From Phycisphaerales bacterium (GTDB taxonomy: Bacteria; Planctomycetota; Phycisphaerae; Sedimentisphaerales; Anaerobacaceae): DNA of 64,000 bases. This document shows, piece after piece, positions 47,301 to 52,981 of the stretch. The number at the start of each line of letters is the position of its first letter. Positions within the stretch are counted from its first letter, which is position 1. Where the stretch lies: the NCBI GenBank assembly GCA_030602885.1, contig JAUVYV010000004.1:1-64000 (forward strand), written 5' to 3'. The position numbers and the translations under genes were made by a program. The notes under the pieces are model-generated. The model worked only from the letters and a program-made list of their open reading frames with translations, was not told where the DNA came from and ran no database searches.

Positions 47301-47542
47301 TTCTTGACCCGCGGTACACGTTGGTATTTTCGCAGCAGTATGATTTCGACTATGGGGCGAATATAGGGAGTGATATAACGCTGATACGACGTTATCACAG
47401 GATATTCTGGGGGTTGACATTCAGTGCTGACGGTTCACTGGATCGCCAATCGATAGTGCTTAGTATATGGCCTCAGGGCGTACCGGAGCTTGCAATCGGG
47501 ACACGTCGTTATATGGGAATAACGGGGCCGGGGGGGTATTAG
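44348..47542 (+). CDS. LptD/OstA-like outer-membrane protein
   Basis: About 1064 residues from ATG 44348 (GAAGG upstream, a basic start then hydrophobic LVAAMGLAMLCTILVVV signal). The N-terminal ~180 residues have no recognised domain. A charged linker (~205-285) contains two copies of the motif KGxLExIFGxxREA. An OstA/LptA-like beta-jellyroll follows (AVKSAYVCGDVVMAEGQRTIRADEMYYDFENKRGIAINAEM). Beyond ~460 is a long run of amphipathic strands typical of LptD barrels (e.g. EFMPYNWQVTTGVNYESDENFVESYYRREYN). LptD inserts LPS in the outer leaflet. The low overall identity and the extra N-terminal region make the assignment probable rather than certain. Confidence 0.78.
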   Translation: MFGRRGNLVAAMGLAMLCTILVVVRVGFGVDNEIGLAFVGSDVHFEGKSILRYRGEGGEQVLVFRDGFSMSAGARRFASDSAVVWVRPGGGKVRVGIKAKVAAYLEGKISVSRSKGVRQVELHESVAEQGRSMVVGFESRGEVFVTAEEVEAGEVRGLALYGRGFGAVEQFEAWFGEEYGALAPFVSAVEAEVERPAAEVKGEEVKAIREGAVKEEEEKGLLEQIFGGSREAAGEEKPSEEGVAREKDEKGFLERIFGPRREAKREERPMAPEVKVRYPVNVAPAGAVALKIESAPAVEGLSVATVRGRFYLWQKQDETGGLLEVQADGAVLYYSGEDLKVGQSRRAGSAAAEALAQGAVKSAYVCGDVVMAEGQRTIRADEMYYDFENKRGIAINAEMRSFDAGRGIPIYVRAAELRQLDASMFSGEDIVLTTSEFYVPQVSLGASRVVITDRTVIDERLGEVSDSSYEAQMRDVRFKVGERTTFGWPYMRSNLERPDVPVKSVRFGHDSIWGTSMESRWHLSRLLGLAEPEGTDGTFELDYYSERGVGAGVSSDYASEDHFGRMLGYIIDDRGEDRLGRDASRRDLEPPRELRGRFSWVHREFMPYNWQVTTGVNYESDENFVESYYRREYNVGIDRETYIHMKRIEDNWGLAFLGKGRINDFSDELEEMPSVEFHLTGESIFEDKLTLYSDSFAGQFRQRIGDEHTTMINGESFGFVSHRSELDMPIQMKGFKAVPFFAGTFGYDDRSGFTRSLVDGTGAGVFNEETVWIGEAGVRLSSQYWKVYRHINSRLWDLNGLRHVVRPGLTAVAYAESDVVVRQHDVVQLGLSQRLQTKRGPAEKQRTVDWMRLDTAFTWVNDSEKDVAGAPDKLLWNRAMTPLRIYSRPGIFNGDLASGLERFELFGPRRNYFSADYIWRMSDTSALLSDVYYDLQEGEVEQLDVGFTRTRWPDLSYYVGSRYLRNVNVLDEEGSNAFVFAATYVLDPRYTLVFSQQYDFDYGANIGSDITLIRRYHRIFWGLTFSADGSLDRQSIVLSIWPQGVPELAIGTRRYMGITGPGGY

Positions 47543-48073
47543 TTGCTCGCCTGGGCAACGTCTCGTCGGGGCGGTATGGTGATGAGGCGGCGGGGGATAA
47601 AGTTTTTTTATTTTCCTGAAAATTGTTCTTGATATTGCAGGGGTGGGATTGCAATTATGGGGAGTGTTGATTGAAATGTAAAAGGAAAAGGGTAAATTAC
47701 TCAAACTGACCGATGGTCAGTTTGAAAGTGTAAAAATCAAAACCCAAAATGCAAAATTGTTGAGTCCGCCTGCGGCGGACGGCTGATTTTATCGTATTTT
47801 TTGTAACGCAGAACATATTAGCGGATAAAAGGTTACGTTAATTTTTGTCTGCAAAACGGTCGGTTTGAGTAATTCGGTGTTTGTGGTGAAATGGAACAAA
47901 GCCCCTTGTTTAATGTAAGCATTTGGTATCTCGTGAGGAGTATTGATACTTTGTAGTGCCTGGGGTAGAACTGTCGCGACTGTGAGAGTTGTTTATGAGT
48001 ATGGTTTTGCAGAGGCAGCTAAGCTGGCGGTGGATAAAAGAAGGCTGCCCGACGATTAGTCAATCAGGGAGAT
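47543..48073. other. Intergenic region with operator-like palindromes
   Basis: No gene. It contains an 11-bp perfect inverted repeat at 47701-47725 and a related inverted copy at 47858-47875. The rest is AT-rich and could hold the promoter of the Gfo/Idh/MocA gene. Confidence 0.5.
47695..47875. promoter_or_regulatory. Paired TetR-type operator-like palindromes
   Basis: TCAAACTGACC (47701-47711) and GGTCAGTTTGA (47715-47725) form a perfect 11-bp inverted repeat with a 3-base centre, the shape of a TetR-family operator. The 18 bases 47695-47712 recur inverted at 47858-47875 with one change, so two sites face each other 145 bases apart. No regulator gene adjoins. Confidence 0.5.
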
Positions 48074-49078
48074 ATGATGATGAAGAGGACGGTTTTAGTG
48101 ACGATTTTTTTGATTGTGCTTTTTGCGCCGGCGGTGCAGGCTCAGGCCGAGCGGGAGGTATTTCGCCTGGGAATGATAGGCCTTGATACGTCACACGTGA
48201 TTGCTTTTACACAAATCATTAACGAGGCGGAGAAGAAGTACGGTTGTAAGGTCGTGGCAGGATATCCTGGTGGGTCGGAGGATGTTCACTCTTCGGTGAG
48301 CCGGGTGGAGGGCTACACCAGGGAGCTTCGCGACAAACTCGGGGTAGAGATTGTTGAGAGCATTGAAGAGCTTTGCAGAAAGGTTGATGGGGTACTGCTG
48401 GAGAGCGTTGATGGTCGGCCACATCTCGAGCAGATAAGGCCTGTGATAGCGGCGGGCAAGCCGGTTTTTGTCGATAAGCCGATGGCGGGCAGTCTGGCGG
48501 ACGTGATAGAGATATTCCGCCTGGCCAAGGAGAAGGACGTGCCGTGCTGGTCGAGCTCTTCGCTGCGTTTTAGCCCCGGCATAATCGGGATGCGTAGCAA
48601 TGATGACGTTGGTGAGGTGCTCGGGTGCGATGCGTACGGTCCCTGTCATCTCGAGGAGCATCATCCGGATTTGTACTGGTACGGCGTTCACGGAGTTGAG
48701 ATTCTTTTTACGATAATGGGCACGGGCTGTGAGAGCGTCGGTCGCGTTCAGACAAAGGACTATGAGTTTGTGGTGGGCGTATGGGAAGGCGGGAGGGTGG
48801 GGACATTCAGAGGTCTGCGCGCGGGCAAGAGCGACTATGGGGCAACGGTGTTTGGGACAAATGGCATTGCGGCTGCGGGCGAATATACCGGCTATGAGCC
48901 ATTGGTCGATGAGATTGTGAAGTTCTTTAAGACCGGCAAGGCACCGGTACCGGCGGAAGAGACAATCGAGATATTCGCCTTTATGTCTGCTGCGGACGCA
49001 TCCAAGGCCAAGGGCGGGGCCCCGGTGTCAATTGCCGAAGTGATCGAAAGGGCCAGGCGGGACAGTGAGCTTCGTTGA
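48074..49078 (+). CDS. Exported Gfo/Idh/MocA-family oxidoreductase-like protein
   Basis: A 334-residue protein beginning with three consecutive Met codons and a Sec signal peptide (TVLVTIFLIVLFAPAVQAQA). The N-terminal NAD-binding fold reads RLGMIGLDTSHVIAFTQIIN, and the EKP-type motif is present as VFVDKPMAGSLADVIEIF. The C-terminal part is short. In planctomycetes such exported members are common and are thought to act on sugars. An NADP/NAD cofactor in the periplasm would have to be bound before export through Tat, yet the signal here lacks twin arginines, so catalysis is uncertain. Confidence 0.85.
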   Translation: MMMKRTVLVTIFLIVLFAPAVQAQAEREVFRLGMIGLDTSHVIAFTQIINEAEKKYGCKVVAGYPGGSEDVHSSVSRVEGYTRELRDKLGVEIVESIEELCRKVDGVLLESVDGRPHLEQIRPVIAAGKPVFVDKPMAGSLADVIEIFRLAKEKDVPCWSSSSLRFSPGIIGMRSNDDVGEVLGCDAYGPCHLEEHHPDLYWYGVHGVEILFTIMGTGCESVGRVQTKDYEFVVGVWEGGRVGTFRGLRAGKSDYGATVFGTNGIAAAGEYTGYEPLVDEIVKFFKTGKAPVPAEETIEIFAFMSAADASKAKGGAPVSIAEVIERARRDSELR

Positions 49079-49746
49079 AAACGCGCGTGTAAAAGATGCC
49101 CACATTTATTGAACTCGCGGGGTCACATAGTGAGAGTCAAAGAGGCCCTGGCTCGATTACTGCGTTATGCAACGACGTGCACGGCGACGGCGTGGTTTGA
49201 GTATATTAACGACAAAACACCCGAGCCGGAAGAGCTGCATACCGACGGTGCTTACGGCAGCGAAGAGAATGATAAAAAAACAGAAGATCTCCAAATCACT
49301 CATGTTCAGACGGCTGTACGAGCCGCAAATACCGGAAGTGAGTCATTTTCACGTGACTCACCTCTCGTACCCTCTTAAACGCACTTAAGGCCTATTTCGG
49401 CCCTTTTGAGAATTCTGCCCCCGCCAGGCCTAACCGAAAGCAAAATCGTAGTCTTGCGCCACTTTGATTTTCCCCCAGCATGTCCCCAGCCCCTCCACGT
49501 AAGTCCTTGCTGTCCCACGATTTGCCGCCCAACCTCGCCCATTGCCACTGATGTTCGCTCTACGCCATTTAGCTTGAGAGATTACCCCCACTCAAAACTC
49601 AATTTCCCCGTCCCCCCAAAAAAAATACTTGTTTTTTTTGTAAAAAGGCCATTTTCCTTTGACAAAGTATTGCCGGAGCATTAGTTTTCTGGCAGCTATG
49701 GCCTATTTTTAAGCAATTTTAACCGCGAAAGTGGAGGACAACATCA
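49079..49746. other. Intergenic region with a transposase remnant
   Basis: Apart from the remnant at 49112-49380, I see no gene. A run of poly-A/poly-T (49617-49647) and AT-rich DNA precede the small Hc1-like gene and may hold its promoter. Confidence 0.5.
49112..49380 (+). pseudogene. Frameshifted fragment of a DDE-type transposase
   Basis: The peptide around 49185-49330 reads WFEYINDKTPEPEELHTDGAYG followed by SEENDKKTEDLQITHVQTAVR. This is the pattern of the catalytic-core region of a DDE transposase family in which an HTDG(A/G)Y(G/N)S motif carries one Asp. After ~49330 the similarity seems to continue in the next frame (IPEVSHFHV), indicating a frameshift. Neither end of the transposase nor terminal inverted repeats are visible. 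It is a decayed insertion-sequence relic. Confidence 0.6.
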
Positions 49747-49920
49747 ATGCAAGAGTACGAAAGCCTCAAAGTGCAGATTGCCGAAATTGAAGCCGACATT
49801 GACAAGGCCGAAGGCGGCAACAAGGCGGCAGGGACGCGAGTTCGCAAGCAAATGCAGAAGATCAAGCAGGCGGCCCAGGACGTCAGAAACAAGATTCTGG
49901 AAATCAGGTGTGTCGATTAA
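49747..49920 (+). CDS. Hc1-like histone H1-type small protein
   Basis: A 57-residue protein with a strong ribosome site (GGAGGA, eight bases before the ATG). The sequence has the core of chlamydial Hc1 and its planctomycete relatives: QIAEIEADIDKAEGGNKAAGTRVRKQMQKIK, where K/E-GGNKAA-x-RVRK is the hallmark. It should be a short helical hairpin that binds or compacts DNA. It lacks the Lys/Ala-rich tail of chlamydial Hc1. Its stand-alone position after a long AT-rich leader suits a highly expressed nucleoid protein. Confidence 0.85.
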   Translation: MQEYESLKVQIAEIEADIDKAEGGNKAAGTRVRKQMQKIKQAAQDVRNKILEIRCVD

Positions 49921-50052
49921 GTTGCAAAGAAGGCGTTTTTGAACACCGAAGATAGCGCATATTCCGGCCTGGTCCCGGCTGAGTAGGTAGTCGGGGCGAG
50001 CCGTGTCTATCATTTCGATTGCGCAGGGTTTCTTTTTTAGCTGAGGTACATA

Positions 50053-50532
50053 ATGCCGCCACCATTGTTGTTTGATTTATCAAAAATAGACCTTACCGCC
50101 AATCCCGTCTTCGACAGGCAAGCCATCTGCGAGGTCAATCCACAACAGTTCGAGATGCAGCAGCTCGATGGCATCCTCTGGTACGACAAGGACAAATTCC
50201 TGATTCTCGGCTACAAGGACGTAACCGACGACGAGTTCTGGGTTCGCGGGCACATCCCGGGCAGGCCGCTGATGCCGGGGGTTATCATGGTCGAGTCCGC
50301 AGCCCAGCTTCTGAGCTTCTTTGTAAGGAGGGTCTATGGCGAAGATGCCTTCATCGGCTTTACGGGCATAGACTCAGCGAAGTTTCGCTCCACCATCGAG
50401 CCGGGACAGCGGCTCTGGCTGCTCGGGCATATCACCAAGTTCAAAAAGGGCAGGAAATACAACGCCTACATCCAAGGCCTGGTCAACGGCACGATGATAT
50501 TCGAGACCAAAATCTCCGGCATGGCCGTGTGA
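50053..50532 (+). CDS. FabZ/FabA-like 3-hydroxyacyl-ACP dehydratase
   Basis: A 159-residue hot-dog-fold protein. It has the FabZ active-site motif GHIPGRPLMPGVIMVESAAQ (~79-98) with the catalytic His and the G-P-G turn. It is preceded by a DGILWYDKD-type segment and followed by the usual strands (GFTGIDSAKFRSTIEPGQRL). FabZ-like enzymes dehydrate 3-hydroxyacyl-ACP in fatty acid synthesis. The sequence departs from orthodox FabZ (for instance at the start and the catalytic Glu region, ESAAQLL), so a paralogue in a dedicated lipid pathway is possible. The next gene lies 44 bases downstream. Confidence 0.85.
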   Translation: MPPPLLFDLSKIDLTANPVFDRQAICEVNPQQFEMQQLDGILWYDKDKFLILGYKDVTDDEFWVRGHIPGRPLMPGVIMVESAAQLLSFFVRRVYGEDAFIGFTGIDSAKFRSTIEPGQRLWLLGHITKFKKGRKYNAYIQGLVNGTMIFETKISGMAV

Positions 50533-50576
50533 GTCGTCTCTCATCGCTCGGCCCTCGCAGAAAACGGAGAAGGGTA

Positions 50577-51236
50577 ATGGCGCAGGAAGAACAAATTCTG
50601 GTTGTCGAACGAAAAGTCTTCGAGGAGGTGGGGACGTTTCACGGCCTTGCGTTTGACGTGGAGCGCTATCTCGACAAGCTCTTCGTTGCGGGTGTCCCTC
50701 GTTTTATGCCGCGGTCACAAGCCGAATCGGACCCTTCATATAAGCAGCTTATCCCGTATGTGATAATGAGTTGTGGGGGCAAGTACCTCAGCTATGTTAG
50801 AGGCAGGCGAGCGGGGGAGGAACGGCTTGTGGGCAACAGGTCAATCGGTATAGGCGGGCACATAAACCCCGTTGACTGGACGCTGTTCAGTGCAGATCCT
50901 TATAAAACTTACCTTGAGGCCGTTAAGCGAGAAGTGGCTGAGGAAGTGGTTGTCGAGGCGAACCATACCGACAGGATTGTTGCTCTGCTCAACGACGATT
51001 CCAACGAGGTTGGAAGTGTGCATCTCGGCATTGTCCACTTCTGGACTCTGGATGCCCCAAAGGTCAGCAAGAGAGAACAGATGATTACCCGGATGTCCTT
51101 TATGACTTTGGCCGAGCTGCAGGAGGTACGGGATACGATGGAGACGTGGTCGCAGCTTTGCTTAGACGGTCTTAGCGAGATGGCCAGGCACGCAGAGGCC
51201 GCGAGTGCGTCGGACGACCTTGCCCAAAATGGCTGA
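50577..51236 (+). CDS. NUDIX-like hydrolase of unknown substrate
   Basis: About 219 residues from ATG 50577 (GGAGAAGGG just upstream); a longer frame begins at 50529 but lacks a ribosome site. The middle has a NUDIX-type box, GIGGHINPVD...YLEAVKREVAEEVVVEA (~96-135), in which the usual GX5EX7REUXEEXGU spacing is broken by a short insertion. Flanking segments QLIPYVIMSCGGKYLSYVRGRR and LLNDDSNEVGSVHLGIVHFW belong to a NUDIX subfamily that I have seen annotated as phosphoesterase-like. It probably hydrolyses a nucleoside-diphosphate-linked compound. It follows the FabZ-like gene. Confidence 0.75.
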   Translation: MAQEEQILVVERKVFEEVGTFHGLAFDVERYLDKLFVAGVPRFMPRSQAESDPSYKQLIPYVIMSCGGKYLSYVRGRRAGEERLVGNRSIGIGGHINPVDWTLFSADPYKTYLEAVKREVAEEVVVEANHTDRIVALLNDDSNEVGSVHLGIVHFWTLDAPKVSKREQMITRMSFMTLAELQEVRDTMETWSQLCLDGLSEMARHAEAASASDDLAQNG

Positions 51237-51455
51237 CGGGTGTTGAGCGGCGTGATTTACTCGTCGGAGGGCAAGTTTAGATGCTTGAGGTCGATTTGGT
51301 ATTTGTCATGGTTTTGGGGTCACATCAATAGATGACCTCTGATGCGAATTCCTCAGTGAGTCAGTGCAACTACGGAGCGTCTTATTCAGGCTACCAATGT
51401 AATTGCTCAGGTCGGATGGCCTTTTCTATTGCCCGGTCAGGGTTTGAGCCATACA

Positions 51456-52190
51456 ATGGCTGATATGGAAAGGGAAGCTGATACGGGAAAGGTTGTTCGG
51501 CAACATGCTGAGATGGAGAATTTCTTTAGTGGCGGCTTTGCAGTCAAGGTCCCCAAAGGCGAACCCAAAACGCAGAGCTCGACAAAGGGCCCTGCCTCCG
51601 CAGAAACCGTAAAGGCGCTCGAGCAGATTGCCGAACAAACCGGCCAATGCCGCAAATGTGAGCTGGGCTCGCTCAGGACCAACGCTGTTCCAGGTGAAGG
51701 CAGCGCGGGCGCGAGGATAATGTTCGTGGGCGAAGGGCCTGGTGCGGATGAAGACGCTCAGGGCAGGCCGTTTGTCGGCAGGGCCGGGCAATTACTCGAC
51801 AAAATAATCGCTGCCTGCGGACTCAAACGCGAAGACGTATGGATAGGCAATATCCTGAAGTGCCGTCCGCCCGGTAACCGGGACCCGAGGCCGGAGGAGA
51901 TAATAAGCTGCCTGCCGTACCTGCAGCGGCAGATTGAGCTGATAAACCCCGATGTAATTGTTGCGTTAGGTGCGCACGCGGCGAAAACGCTGCTGGATAC
52001 GACCAAGTCGATAGGTCAGTTACGCGGTATATTCCACGAGTACTACGCCGGTATAGGCCATCCGCCCATAAAGCTGATGGCAACCTATCACCCCGCGTAT
52101 CTGCTGAGGAGCTACTCGCCGGACAACCGCCGAAGGGTTTGGGAAGATATGAAAAAGGTGCTTTCTGAGCTCGGCCTGGCCGTTCCGTAG
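51456..52190 (+). CDS. Family-4 (iron-sulfur) uracil-DNA glycosylase
   Basis: About 244 residues from ATG 51456; an upstream TTG (51429) or the ATG at 51465 are alternatives, and no clear ribosome site helps. It removes uracil from DNA in base-excision repair. Motif 1 is FVGEGPGADEDAQGRPFVGRAGQLLD, motif 3 is ATYHPAYLLR. The four cluster cysteines are C-x2-C in QCRKCELG, one in NILKCRPPGNRDP and one in EIISCLPYL. The first ~55 residues are a weakly conserved extension, also seen in other long bacterial members. Confidence 0.93.
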   Translation: MADMEREADTGKVVRQHAEMENFFSGGFAVKVPKGEPKTQSSTKGPASAETVKALEQIAEQTGQCRKCELGSLRTNAVPGEGSAGARIMFVGEGPGADEDAQGRPFVGRAGQLLDKIIAACGLKREDVWIGNILKCRPPGNRDPRPEEIISCLPYLQRQIELINPDVIVALGAHAAKTLLDTTKSIGQLRGIFHEYYAGIGHPPIKLMATYHPAYLLRSYSPDNRRRVWEDMKKVLSELGLAVP

Positions 52191-52499
52191 TAAGCGCCAG
52201 TGCGCAAATCGGTTGTTAGAGTTGCAATAAGGCCAAGCCACGCAGAAAACGGCAGGTTTAGGTTTTCTAATAATGCTTTCATTCCTGCTAATATCGCGGT
52301 TTTTCGCAGCTTTTTCACTCGTTTCACTGCTCTGGCATACCCTTACCCCTGCGGCGAAATCCTCAAATTCTCCTTGTAGCGGCTTCTTTGCCGCGTTTTT
52401 GCCCGGTTCGGAGGCAGATTCTCGAAAATCCTCCGGAATGGTTGGCCCAGCAAAGGCCGGGGTAAACAGCTAAATTTGCAAATTTAGGCAGTTTAGCAC

Positions 52500-52529
52500 T
52501 TGACTTTTTGCGAAGAGATGTGGTAGAAT
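52500..52529 (+). promoter_or_regulatory. Sigma-70-type promoter of the CotH-family gene
   Basis: TTGACT at 52500-52505 and TAGAAT at 52524-52529, spaced 18 bases. It implies a ~445-base untranslated leader. Confidence 0.65.
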
Positions 52530-52535
52530 CTGTAC

Positions 52536-52981
52536 AATAGCTCCGGCAGGACGGGGCACTGAACCTGTGTTCTGCTAAGGAGCGACGAGAGGTTTGTAAC
52601 CGCATCAGGGAGAACCGACGACCAGGACAGTAGTAATTGTGGTTCTGGTGCGGCAGGAGGGGAGATGTGAAAGGTCCGGGAGGCAGACAGGGAGGTTTTC
52701 CACCTGAGAATAAAATGCGGTTTGACCGTGATTTCAAACCGGCAGGATGTCTGCAGTGAGTGTTCTTTCCTGGCCGGATGGGCGTGGCAGTAACCAAAGC
52801 CGGGTTCGGCCCGGGTTTTTATTCGGTATTCACGGATGAAAGGGCAGGGCAGAGACTGCCGAATAATCGACGCCGGTCACTATTGCCAGACAAGGACGTA
52901 CAAGCTGAGTTTACGCATTTGCTGCGGCAAATGAGAAAAAGATTTTGGTGGGTAGGTAAAATTTGTTGGAGGAGAAAAGTG
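52536..52981 (+). ncRNA. Candidate structured 5' leader RNA (class unknown)
   Basis: Hairpin A pairs CCGCATCAG (52600-52608) with CTGGTGCGG (52645-52653), then AACC (52613-52616) with GGTT (52641-52644). Hairpin B pairs CGGTTTGA (52718-52725) with TCAAACCG (52734-52741). At ~52798-52822 a GC-rich stem is followed by GGGTTTTT, terminator-like. The arrangement of promoter, structured RNA, possible attenuator and gene would suit a riboswitch or cis-regulatory RNA. I do not recognise a known class. Confidence 0.4.

Larger units (their letters stand above)
52191..52981. other. Long intergenic/leader region upstream of the CotH gene
   Basis: No gene is seen in the first 300 bases. A promoter is at 52500-52529, and from ~52536 to the start codon at 52982 stretches a ~445-base leader with several strong hairpins. 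A single frame is open from 52760 through to the gene, but its first 74 codons read as unlike protein and precede the signal peptide, so I treat them as leader. Confidence 0.6.

Noticed and set aside
49744-50013. 89-codon minus-strand frame
   Set aside because: It overlaps the Hc1-like gene, which has the better ribosome site and a recognisable core.
52760-52981. 74-codon N-terminal extension of the CotH-family protein
   Set aside because: It would bury the signal peptide; GGAGG and the signal sequence support the ATG at 52982.
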